A DNA stretch of 13,157 nucleotides from Candidatus Nitrosopumilus sp. (GTDB lineage Archaea > Thermoproteota > Nitrososphaeria > Nitrososphaerales > Nitrosopumilaceae), in the NCBI GenBank assembly GCA_011055585.1, contig DRGT01000016.1, positions 1 through 13,157 on the forward strand. The letters run 5' to 3'. The notes below the pieces were generated by a model. The model searched no databases, was not told the origin of the DNA, and saw only the letters and a program-made list of their open reading frames with translations. Positions 6,436-13,040 of this stretch are shown in pieces. Both the position numbers and the translations under genes were made by a program. Within the stretch, counting starts at the first letter, position 1, and each line of letters starts with the position of its first letter.

Positions 6436-7428
6436 CTATTGTACAGTTGCTTTTAGCTCATAAGGCGGCCAAGTATTATACAAATCATCAATTTCTTTCA
6501 TGTCTGAAGAATTGATGTAATTTCCATCTGACATTGAAGCAAACTGCTCAATTTCTTCTTCACTAATTACAGTTGGAAACACTGATGCAATTCCTTGTTT
6601 TGATAAAATGAATTTTATTGCAAGTTCTGTAATAGTCAAATCATTTCTTTCAGCTATTGTACGTAGCTGTTCTACTTTTTTAATTGCTGCACGTACCCAC
6701 TCACCTTTTCTGACAGAGCGATGGTCTTTTTCATCAATCTTTGTATTTTCATCTACTTTACCAGTAAGAATTCCAGATGCGTCAGGAACCCGAACAAGAA
6801 TTCCAACATTCTTTTTGACAGCATTATCTAATAGTTCATTTCCAGGAGTCTGCTCTAAAATGTTGTAAACCGTTTGAACTGCACTAATATTGTCACGGTT
6901 CATTGCATCCATTCCCTCCTGTGTCCACCCAATGGCAGGACCAAGAGCTATTTGGCAGGCTTTGATTTTTCCTTGTTCAATTAATTTATCAAAAGTTTGA
7001 AAAATCACATCATCGTGAATGTGACGCAGTTTCGGATTGTGTAATCCATAAACATCAACATGATCAGTTTGTAATCTTTCTAAACTATTTTTTAATGCGT
7101 TATTTGTAAATTCGGGATCAAAAAACTGTGGTAATTCATTATGACCAATTTGTCCTACATTTGAAAAATCATAACCATATTTTGTTGAAAGAACAATTTC
7201 ATCACGCATCCCTTTGAATACTTCCCCAATTAGCTTCTCACTTTTTCCTTTCCCGTACATATCAGCTGTTTCAAACAAGTTAATTCCAACATCATAGGCC
7301 TTTTTTAACATCCTTCTTGCTTCATCTTCTTCAATCTTTTTTCCCCACCAAGCAAGTGCGATTGACCAAGCACCAAATCCTATTTCAGAAACTTTGATTC
7401 CACTTTTGCCTAAAGTTTTGTATTTTAA
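6436..7428 (-). CDS. aldo/keto reductase; expected start codon reads TTA
   Basis: An NAD(P)H-dependent oxidoreductase with a TIM-barrel, reducing an unknown aldehyde or ketone. Counting from codon 7428, the normal N-terminus is present: KYKTLGKSGIKVSEIGFGAWS. Tetrad positions are E53 (in FETADMYG, where Asp is usual), Y58, K83 (STKYG) and H130 (GLHNP). Cofactor-binding strands follow to the C-terminus; 330 aa is a normal length. Oddity: from the in-frame TAG upstream (7442-7444) down to ATG 7311 there is no ATG, GTG or TTG. The codon where Met is expected is TTA (7428-7426), 9 nt after a GGAG ribosome-binding site (7441-7438) and overlapping the DUF1802 stop. Starting at ATG 7311 would delete the first barrel strand. 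This is either a one-base error, a start-codon mutation or a non-canonical start. Confidence 0.85.
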   Translation of the reverse strand, partial: LKYKTLGKSGIKVSEIGFGAWSIALAWWGKKIEEDEARRMLKKAYDVGINLFETADMYGKGKSEKLIGEVFKGMRDEIVLSTKYGYDFSNVGQIGHNELPQFFDPEFTNNALKNSLERLQTDHVDVYGLHNPKLRHIHDDVIFQTFDKLIEQGKIKACQIALGPAIGWTQEGMDAMNRDNISAVQTVYNILEQTPGNELLDNAVKKNVGILVRVPDASGILTGKVDENTKIDEKDHRSVRKGEWVRAAIKKVEQLRTIAERNDLTITELAIKFILSKQGIASVFPTVISEEEIEQFASMSDGNYINSSDMKEIDDLYNTWPPYELKATVQ

Positions 7429-7970
7429 TTTACAACACTCCTAAATTTTTCTAATTTTGAATTGATTTGTTCATCGCTCAAAACTGGTGTCCCTGCTGGA
7501 ATTTCTTCATTTATGTTTATCCAAGATTTGCAACCTTGATATTCTGATTTTATTGGAATTTTATGTTTAGGAATTTTGAAAACTCGAAGAAAAATAGCCT
7601 TTAACGGTTTTTTAGGCATCCAGTTTCTTCTTTCTTTAATATAGGATTCACTCCAAATATGAAAATCAGATAATGCATTAATTTTTTCATCAGATGAAAT
7701 ATCTACTTCGTCTAAAACTTCGGCATAAGATGAAATGATGTTAGAACTATTTTCTGGTTGTTCATTCTTCACTTCTTCTAAATATTTTTGATAATCTGGC
7801 TTTATGTTTTTGAAATCTTGATGTTCAAAAGTTGGAAATAAAAGAAATTTTTTCGCTTCAATTTTAAATCCAGAGTCTGTTTCTAAAATTCCACCCTTTC
7901 TTAAAATGACTGTTTGGTTACCATTCTCTAAAGCCTTTACAACAGTGGCCCATTCTTTTAGTCCATTCAC
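7425..7970 (-). CDS. DUF1802 family protein
   Basis: A protein of about 181 aa of unknown function. The N-terminus LKEWATVVKALENG followed by QTVILRKGGI and the later FLLFPTFEHQ match the DUF1802 family as I know it. The C-terminal half has HIWSESYIKER and RVFKIPK. No catalytic motif is evident. GTG 7970 is preferred because it puts the domain at the very N-terminus and shares one base with the TAG of the upstream HemQ-like gene. The frame is also open to an ATG at 8015, which would add 15 residues and overlap that gene by 46 nt. It sits second in the operon, between the HemQ-like gene and the aldo/keto reductase. Confidence 0.78.
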   Translation of the reverse strand: MNGLKEWATVVKALENGNQTVILRKGGILETDSGFKIEAKKFLLFPTFEHQDFKNIKPDYQKYLEEVKNEQPENSSNIISSYAEVLDEVDISSDEKINALSDFHIWSESYIKERRNWMPKKPLKAIFLRVFKIPKHKIPIKSEYQGCKSWININEEIPAGTPVLSDEQINSKLEKFRSVVN

Positions 7971-8647
7971 TAACCTAAACTCGTAATTAGAGGAATAATA
8001 TCCTTTTTGACACATACAATCATTGGTGTATCTACCTTAACATAGGCTGAAACTTTAGTTTCTCTCAAATCCATAATTAGATTTTGAAAGTCTCGAAGAT
8101 CATCTGTTTCAAACGCTAACATGAAATCTTGATCATCAATTCCAAATGAATAGGTCGTGTTTAGAATTATTCCTGGGTATTTTTGGCTGACATTGATATG
8201 TTCTTCCATCATTTGTTGTCTTTGCTGTCTTGGTAACAAATACCACTCTCGAGTTTTTGTAAATGGATATACTACAACATACTGTTTTGGTTCAGTACCA
8301 TCAACAAAGGATAGTGTTAATCCCTTTTTTGCATAAATTGATGACCTTGTACAAGAAAGATACACTTGTGCTGGTGTGATATATTTTCCAATGACTGTAA
8401 GGTAAAGTTTTGATATCACATTTTGAATTTCGTCGACTGATTTGGCAGCAAACCAAAATAAAAAGTCAGCATCATCACGTAATCCTAAAGTTGAATATGA
8501 TCTAAATTTTATACCTGAATTTCGAATTATATTTTCTACTTCTCTAGCAGATTCTTCTTTAGCTAAATCTGCCATCCATCTCCACTTTGAATCTATTTTG
8601 AAGAATGAAAAATTAAAGAAATATTGTCCATCGTCAGCATTTTCCAT
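7970..8647 (-). CDS. chlorite dismutase/HemQ-family haem protein
   Basis: A member of the Cld/HemQ (coproheme decarboxylase) superfamily with two ferredoxin-like halves. Numbering from the upstream GTG 8656 (the ATG used here is residue 4), signatures are Y130-P-F-T-K134, W138 in REWYLLP, H153 in MMEEHINVSQKYP (the expected proximal haem ligand) and NTTYSFGIDDQDF. By position, Y130, K134 and H153 match the catalytic Tyr, the Lys and the proximal His of HemQ. N166 occupies the distal site where true chlorite dismutases have Arg. Coproheme decarboxylase-like or another haem-binding activity is therefore more likely than chlorite dismutation. ATG 8647 is chosen because TTTAAATA lies 27 nt upstream; GTG 8656 would add three residues. 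It is the first gene of a four-gene operon. Confidence 0.87.
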   Translation of the reverse strand: MENADDGQYFFNFSFFKIDSKWRWMADLAKEESAREVENIIRNSGIKFRSYSTLGLRDDADFLFWFAAKSVDEIQNVISKLYLTVIGKYITPAQVYLSCTRSSIYAKKGLTLSFVDGTEPKQYVVVYPFTKTREWYLLPRQQRQQMMEEHINVSQKYPGIILNTTYSFGIDDQDFMLAFETDDLRDFQNLIMDLRETKVSAYVKVDTPMIVCVKKDIIPLITSLG

Positions 8648-8670
8648 GTCATCCACAATATTTTAGACCC

Positions 8671-8678
8671 TATTTAAA
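8671..8678 (-). promoter_or_regulatory. TATA box of the HemQ-like operon
   Basis: The minus strand reads TTTAAATA, centred 27 nt before ATG 8647, in the 63-nt gap after sufC. A T-rich run on the same strand just upstream (about 8680-8692) may end the sufC transcript. Confidence 0.55.
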
Positions 8679-8710
8679 CAAAAAACAATTTTTGAAAGTT
8701 ATGATTTTTT

Positions 8711-9481
8711 TTAAGATTGACCTTTTACTATCCAATCATAGCCTTTCTTTTCTAATTCATCTGCAAGAGATGCATCGCCAGTTTTTAGAATTTTACCGTT
8801 AGCAAAAACATGTACAAAATCTAATTTCTTTAAGAATTTCAAAATTCTTGCATAATGTGTAATTAAAATCACGGTTGCATCTTTTGTTGAAACTTCACTA
8901 ATTGCTTTTGCAACTGATTGTACCGCATCAATGTCTAGTCCTGAATCAGGTTCATCAAGAATTGAAATCGTTGGTTTTAAAACTGCCATTTGTAAAACTT
9001 CAGAACGTTTCTTTTCTCCACCTGAAAACCCTTCATTCAGATATCTTGATAAGAATTCATCTGACAAACCAACTTGTTTAAGATTATCTTTAAGATATTT
9101 TTGAAATTCTCTTACTGTGATGAAAACTTCACGATCTTCACCTTGTAGTGCTTTGCTTAGTGCATTGTAAGATGTTCTCAGAAAATGTGAATAACCAACA
9201 CCAGAAACCTCTGTAGGATATTGAAAACCTAAGAACAAACCTTTTTTTGCCCTTTGATCAGCTTTAAGTTTCAAAATGCTCTCTCCATCAAGCAAAATGT
9301 CTCCTTTTGTGACTTCATACTTTGGATGTCCTAAGAGTGTGTAAGCTAGTGTACTTTTACCAGAACCATTTGGTCCCATAATTGCATGAACTTGACCTGG
9401 ACCTGTCTTTAGATTAACTCCTTTGAGAATTTCTTTTCCCTCTCTTGTTACATGCAAGTCTTTGATTTCAAGTACAGTCAT
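8711..9481 (-). CDS. sufC: Fe-S cluster assembly ATPase SufC
   Basis: The ABC-type ATPase of the SUF iron-sulphur assembly complex, which works in the cytoplasm with SufB and SufD. The 256 aa include Walker A GPNGSGKST (from residue 36), Q-loop GFQYP, ABC signature EGFSGGEKKR (from 150), Walker B ISILDEPDSGLD and H-loop LITHY (H209). SGGEKKRSEVLQMA is characteristic of SufC rather than of transporters. ATG 9481 is chosen over a longer frame opening at 9514, because a TTATATA box lies 27 nt before it and the domain begins immediately after. No sufB or sufD is found in the window, so it appears to be transcribed alone. Confidence 0.96.
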   Translation of the reverse strand: MTVLEIKDLHVTREGKEILKGVNLKTGPGQVHAIMGPNGSGKSTLAYTLLGHPKYEVTKGDILLDGESILKLKADQRAKKGLFLGFQYPTEVSGVGYSHFLRTSYNALSKALQGEDREVFITVREFQKYLKDNLKQVGLSDEFLSRYLNEGFSGGEKKRSEVLQMAVLKPTISILDEPDSGLDIDAVQSVAKAISEVSTKDATVILITHYARILKFLKKLDFVHVFANGKILKTGDASLADELEKKGYDWIVKGQS

Positions 9482-9504
9482 AAATTCAATGGAATTTTTT
9501 TCTG

Positions 9505-9511
9505 TATATAA
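9505..9511 (-). promoter_or_regulatory. TATA box of sufC
   Basis: The minus strand reads TTATATA, centred 27 nt before ATG 9481, implying a leaderless transcript. Confidence 0.6.
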
Positions 9512-9551
9512 CACCGACGAATTTTAGCTAATCCTAATCAGTTACATTCTA

Positions 9552-9579
9552 GAAAATTAGAATAAAAAATAGAAAAGAA
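9552..9579 (-). terminator. T-rich terminator after the TFB gene
   Basis: On the minus strand, starting a few bases after the TFB stop, several T runs follow one another (CTTCTTTTCT, ATTTTTTATT, CTAATTTTCT). Archaeal termination typically uses such T-rich stretches without a hairpin. Confidence 0.45.
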
Positions 9580-9587
9580 GGGGTGGG

Positions 9588-10544
9588 TTAGATTTTAGCA
9601 AGTGTTGGTCTCAGTGTTACCTTGAGTTGGTAACTGGTTAGAATCTCTTTGCATCGATTACGAATTGTGACCTCAGTCACGCCTGCAATACTTGATACAT
9701 CTCGCTGAAGCACGTTTTGGCCTAAGAGTACAGAGGCAACATACAGATATGCAGCAGCAATACCATTTGGAGCCTTTCCATCAGCAATGCTACTGTTTTT
9801 GGTTTTTTCAGCAATTTCTAATGCCAGTCTTTCAACTCTGACATCTGTTTTTGATAGATTGGCAATCTTTGAGATGTACTTGTCCATTGTGACAATGGGT
9901 GCAGTGAAATTTCCCATCTCCATTACCATTGTTCTATAATATCTTGCTGCAAGTTTTACTTTTGCTTTAACTTCTTTTTGTGCACAAAGTCCTTGACAAA
10001 TTTCATTTAGTGATCGTACTACCTCACATTGTTTGCATGCCATGTAGATTGTAGCTGCAGAAATACTAGCAACCGATTTTCCTTTCACATCCATTTTATC
10101 ATCCAAATTTCTGTAAATCATGGATGCAGTTTCCAAAACATTCTTTGTAAGAGAAAGACTATTACACGCTTCACCAATTTTTGTAAGAACGTTTGCAAGT
10201 CTTCTTTCTCTTGGAGAGGAAACTCTAACTCTTTGTTGCCATTTCCTGAGATTGTGCATTTGGTTTGCAATCTCTGTGTTGATTGATTTTCCACTAAAGT
10301 CCTTTGTACTCATGGAAATCTCTGTTGTTATTCCCAAATCATGTTGAGAATAAGTTGTTTGGCCTGTTGCTCTAGCTAATTTCATTTTTTCTTCTAGACT
10401 TGAGCCTTTTGATTCTGGACCATAATCTGCTATTTGATCTGCTACGACAACGCCGCAACCAGAGCAAATTATTTCCCCATTCTGAACATCATCTATGAGT
10501 GAAGATTGACATTCAGGACAGGATTGGGTTTCTAGTGTATTCAT
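9588..10544 (-). CDS. transcription initiation factor B (TFB, archaeal TFIIB)
   Basis: Bridges TBP-bound promoters and RNA polymerase. The N-terminal zinc ribbon is C9-P-E-C12 ... C27-S-G-C30, followed by the B-reader/linker region. Two cyclin-like repeats then follow, roughly residues 105-200 and 205-300. Conserved pieces include KGKSVASISAATIYMACKQ in the first and GKAPNGIAAAYLYVASVL and GVTEVTIRNRCKEI in the second. Length (318 aa) is normal. The ATG overlaps the TGA of gar1 as ATGA (10541-10544), with GGAG nine bases upstream inside gar1, so expression is coupled to the rRNA-modification gene. Thaumarchaea often carry several TFB genes; whether this is the general or a specialised copy cannot be told here. 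Confidence 0.96.
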   Translation of the reverse strand: MNTLETQSCPECQSSLIDDVQNGEIICSGCGVVVADQIADYGPESKGSSLEEKMKLARATGQTTYSQHDLGITTEISMSTKDFSGKSINTEIANQMHNLRKWQQRVRVSSPRERRLANVLTKIGEACNSLSLTKNVLETASMIYRNLDDKMDVKGKSVASISAATIYMACKQCEVVRSLNEICQGLCAQKEVKAKVKLAARYYRTMVMEMGNFTAPIVTMDKYISKIANLSKTDVRVERLALEIAEKTKNSSIADGKAPNGIAAAYLYVASVLLGQNVLQRDVSSIAGVTEVTIRNRCKEILTSYQLKVTLRPTLAKI

Positions 10545-10810
10545 TTTCTTTTTCTCCTAAATTTTTTTTGTTTTTTTGCAGGAGAATGTTCAATTGTGAA
10601 AACTTTCTTGCCAGTGAATTTTTTAATATTGTTTGTAAGCGGTGCCGCAGAAGCATATGGTTTTTTAACTGGTCCAATCAGTTCCATAACTTTTGCAATC
10701 TTGCTACTTTTTTCGTCGCAGAGAATTTGACCTTCATCAACTAACTTTGTAAGTTGGACAATTACTCTGCCACTTTTGGCCAGATGCATTACTTCGCCTA
10801 CCTCCTGCAA
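10541..10810 (-). CDS. H/ACA RNP protein Gar1
   Basis: A core protein of H/ACA ribonucleoproteins, which direct pseudouridylation of rRNA with Cbf5, Nop10 and L7Ae. The 89-aa chain shows the Gar1 beta-barrel: GEVMHLAKSGRVIVQ, the segment GQILCDEKSSKIAKVMELIGPVKKPYAS with the family GPV..PY motif, then a basic tail (PAKKQKKFRRKRK). TTG 10810 gives an N-terminus that aligns with other archaeal Gar1 proteins; an internal ATG at 10789 would cut off the first strand. A GGAGG within codons 3-5 could serve that ATG, so the start is not certain. It lies 73 nt after the SRP19 gene and overlaps TFB. Confidence 0.88.
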   Translation of the reverse strand: MQEVGEVMHLAKSGRVIVQLTKLVDEGQILCDEKSSKIAKVMELIGPVKKPYASAAPLTNNIKKFTGKKVFTIEHSPAKKQKKFRRKRK

Positions 10811-10883
10811 TTAATTTTAGAATTAAATTACTGTTATCATAGACTTCTGTCAACTTTACTTTAGCTCAAAGCTATATTCGATC

Positions 10884-11186
10884 TTATTTCGATTGTTTTT
10901 TACGTTTAGAAACTAGTTTTTCAGAAATCTTGTTGAGAATTTTTGTTTTTGTCAAAGAATCTTTTGGTAATACAACATAACCAGACCTGACATATGATCT
11001 TCTTGGAAATCTTACTTTTTCAGATGATTCAGCTATTTCATATCCTGCAGCTTTTGTTGCATCAATTAATTCTTTGAGTGATGGATCAAAAATGCATTTT
11101 TCTTTATCTAATCTTCTCCCTTTGTTTCTTGGTAGGGTTTTGTTGAAATAATCCAACCAGATTACGACATGCTCGTAATCTTTCAT
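10884..11186 (-). CDS. signal recognition particle protein SRP19
   Basis: Binds helices 6 and 8 of 7S RNA and prepares it for SRP54 binding in co-translational membrane targeting. The 100 aa match the SRP19 family: the start YEHVVIWLDYFNKTLPRNKGRRL, the segment FDPSLKELIDATKAAGY, the basic RFPRRSY patch and a Lys/Arg-rich C-terminus typical of the archaeal protein. ATG 11186 is 4 nt after the S8e stop, so it is co-transcribed with the ribosomal protein gene. No 7S RNA gene was recognised in the window. Confidence 0.93.
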   Translation of the reverse strand: MKDYEHVVIWLDYFNKTLPRNKGRRLDKEKCIFDPSLKELIDATKAAGYEIAESSEKVRFPRRSYVRSGYVVLPKDSLTKTKILNKISEKLVSKRKKQSK

Positions 11187-11190
11187 TTTA

Positions 11191-11571
11191 TCACTTTACT
11201 AGAATTGCGTTAACGACTCCGTCTTGTCCAGGCCGCGAAATAACTATACACTTTCCTTCTTGTGTTTCAAGTATCGCGCCTTTTGTTATGACGCCACGAC
11301 GTTGATAGTCGTTGTTAGTTGGATTTTCTAAAACCTTGATAATTTTTGTTTTTTTAACTTTTGAATTTGGAGCTGATAAATTAACAAAATCAATTGTTTT
11401 TAATCCTGTTTTTTGATTTTTTCCGCGAACTTTTCTTGTCACAGTTTCTTGTGGAGCAACTAGAGCTTCATTTGGATATCGATCCATTTCATATTTTCTT
11501 CTAACACGTAGTGGATGTCTTCGTCCTCCAGTTAATTTGCTTGTCGCCAAGTTTTCTACGGATTTTTTCAT
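11191..11571 (-). CDS. 30S ribosomal protein S8e
   Basis: An archaeal/eukaryotic small-subunit ribosomal protein. The 126 aa begin with the S8e hallmark KLTGGRRHPLRVRRKYEM, then GKNQKTGLKTIDFVNLS, and end with the conserved ITKGAILETQEGKCIVISRPGQDGVVNAILV. ATG 11571 has a TATAAAT box 26 nt upstream, suggesting a leaderless mRNA that continues into SRP19, Gar1 and TFB. Confidence 0.97.
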   Translation of the reverse strand: MKKSVENLATSKLTGGRRHPLRVRRKYEMDRYPNEALVAPQETVTRKVRGKNQKTGLKTIDFVNLSAPNSKVKKTKIIKVLENPTNNDYQRRGVITKGAILETQEGKCIVISRPGQDGVVNAILVK

Positions 11572-11593
11572 AATACCCTTTTAATCCACTCTA

Positions 11594-11600
11594 ATTTATA
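11594..11600 (-). promoter_or_regulatory. TATA box of the S8e-SRP19 operon
   Basis: The minus strand reads TATAAAT, centred at 11597, 26 nt before ATG 11571. Confidence 0.65.
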
Positions 11601-11650
11601 CAAAACGCCAGTTTTTGCTTTGAAAAAGTAATTTTGTGTTTTTTAGAAAA

Positions 11651-12217
11651 TTAAGCTGTTGTAGTAGGAGGATTTGCTACAGGTGGTTGTGTAGTTTTTC
11701 TTACTTTCTTGAATAATTTTTCTTTTAGGGTATCTGAATCTCCTTGAATACCAAAATACTTTTGAAATTTTTCTGTTGTAGAATAAATTCTTAATCTACC
11801 AACATTTTGATGTGAAACAAAATCTAACTGTCTCAGTTCTTTTAGATGTGCATAAACTCCACTGCCACGAATTTCAAGTAATTGCTTTGATGAAATTGGT
11901 TGCATGTAAGCAATGTATGACAAAGTTTTCAAAGTAGCTTTTGGCAAAATTGGTTTTGATGCATATCTTCTGATCACAGAACTATATTCGGGTTTTAGTT
12001 GAAAGACGTAGTTACCATCGGGCAGAATTACAATTTCGATAGCTTTGAAAGCCGATTTTGTCTTTTTCATCAAATTTGTAAGTAAAGTGAGTGTTTTTAT
12101 CCTGGATTCTGTGCCTGAGGCCCTGATAATCTCTTCTACTGTTAATGGTCTGCCTGCAGAATATAGCGCAGCCTCAATATTCGCTGTCGCCTCATCTTCA
12201 TTTTCAGCTCTGACCAT
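11651..12217 (-). CDS. scpB: segregation and condensation protein ScpB
   Basis: The winged-helix partner of the kleisin ScpA in SMC-ScpAB complexes that compact and segregate chromosomes. The 188 aa start with EAALYSAGRPLTVEEIIRASG, the first winged helix. After KATLKTLSYIAYMQPISSKQLLEIRGSGVYAHLKEL comes the second winged helix, which is highly characteristic of the family. The tail is Pro/Thr rich (QPPVANPPTTTA) and probably disordered. It starts 61 nt after scpA. A weak TTTTAAG element about 29 nt upstream of its ATG may be an internal promoter, but co-transcription with scpA is the simplest reading. Confidence 0.9.
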   Translation of the reverse strand: MVRAENEDEATANIEAALYSAGRPLTVEEIIRASGTESRIKTLTLLTNLMKKTKSAFKAIEIVILPDGNYVFQLKPEYSSVIRRYASKPILPKATLKTLSYIAYMQPISSKQLLEIRGSGVYAHLKELRQLDFVSHQNVGRLRIYSTTEKFQKYFGIQGDSDTLKEKLFKKVRKTTQPPVANPPTTTA

Positions 12218-12278
12218 GAATCAAAAACACCATTGAAATCTACTTAAAAGAAACCTTTCTCCATCTTTGATCAGCTCG

Positions 12279-12944
12279 TTAATTTTCATTTAACAAGATA
12301 ATTTTGATATCATCATTTTCCTGTTCAAGGTGAACCTTTTCGTCTCTAGCCAGAAACAAAACAGCAAAAAAGCACCTGATTGCATCAATAGGATCTAAAT
12401 CTGAGATTATGTTTTGTAATAAACCAGAACCTGTAGACTTGATTTTTTTTACTATCAAATCTTCGTACTTGCCAATGATGTTTTCAAGAGAAGTAAAGTA
12501 CTCATCAAAGTTAGGAGCTTCGACTGGTTCAAATCTCATTTGATTTCCTCGTCTAGAGCGAGGATTTGCAATAGTGCCAATTAGATTTTCTAATAAAGTC
12601 AATAACTCATCCAAAGAAACAGGATATGTTGATTCATGTCTGTATGGGATATCAATCAAATCAATATCTAAATCAGTTCGTTGAGTAAGTGGCTTTTTTT
12701 CCATAGCAGCTTTTTGAAGTGCAAAAATACTCTCTACTTTCATTCGATAAATTAATGACGAAGAATGTGCTGCCATCCCCGCCACTCTCAAATCCTTCTC
12801 ATCCATCTTTTCTAGAATCTTTTTCAAAATGTCTAAAATTCGAATTAAATCAATTTCCCAAATGTCTTTTTTGCTTATGCTAGCTGGATCAAATAGAATG
12901 TTTACTGGTTCCTGTGATAAACCAATCGCTTCATCCTCAGTCAT
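12279..12944 (-). CDS. scpA: segregation and condensation protein ScpA (kleisin)
   Basis: The kleisin that bridges SMC ATPase heads and recruits ScpB. The 221 aa contain the N-terminal ScpA region PVNILFDPASISKKDIWEIDLIRIL, a central helical part with AAHSSSLIYRMKVESIF, a variable linker (RSRRGNQMRFEPVEAP) and the C-terminal winged helix (DPIDAIRCFFAVLFLARDEKVHLEQ). ATG 12944 has an ATATTAT box 26 nt upstream. Bases 12658-12703 of this gene reappear in inverted orientation at the right edge of the window. Confidence 0.9.
   Translation of the reverse strand: MTEDEAIGLSQEPVNILFDPASISKKDIWEIDLIRILDILKKILEKMDEKDLRVAGMAAHSSSLIYRMKVESIFALQKAAMEKKPLTQRTDLDIDLIDIPYRHESTYPVSLDELLTLLENLIGTIANPRSRRGNQMRFEPVEAPNFDEYFTSLENIIGKYEDLIVKKIKSTGSGLLQNIISDLDPIDAIRCFFAVLFLARDEKVHLEQENDDIKIILLNEN
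12658..12703 (+). repeat. inverted repeat, inner arm (inside scpA)
   Basis: These 46 bases are the exact reverse complement of 13112-13157; the identity stops at 12704 on one side and at the window edge on the other. This arm is in its natural place within the intact scpA reading frame. Confidence 0.95.
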
Positions 12945-12966
12945 GAAGAAAATCTAATTCAATTCC

Positions 12967-12973
12967 ATAATAT
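12967..12973 (-). promoter_or_regulatory. weak TATA-like box of scpA
   Basis: The minus strand reads ATATTAT, centred at 12970, 26 nt before ATG 12944. The spacing is right but the match is imperfect. Confidence 0.4.
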
Positions 12974-13010
12974 CTAAAGGCTTTATTTTTTTCCTGTTTT
13001 CTGTCAACTC

Positions 13011-13020
13011 TTATATTATT
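13011..13020 (+). promoter_or_regulatory. TATA-like box of the alcohol dehydrogenase gene
   Basis: TTATATTATT is centred about 25 nt before TTG 13041, consistent with a leaderless start for the truncated dehydrogenase. It is divergent from the scpA promoter. Confidence 0.5.
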
Positions 13021-13040
13021 AATAAAAAATCACTACCGCA

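Noticed and set aside
6436..7311. Starting the aldo/keto reductase at ATG 7311
   Set aside because: It would remove 39 residues including the conserved first barrel strand that is clearly encoded upstream in the same frame.
7970..8647. Calling the Cld-family protein a chlorite dismutase
   Set aside because: The distal Arg required for chlorite dismutation is Asn at the aligned position, whereas the HemQ-type Tyr and Lys are present.
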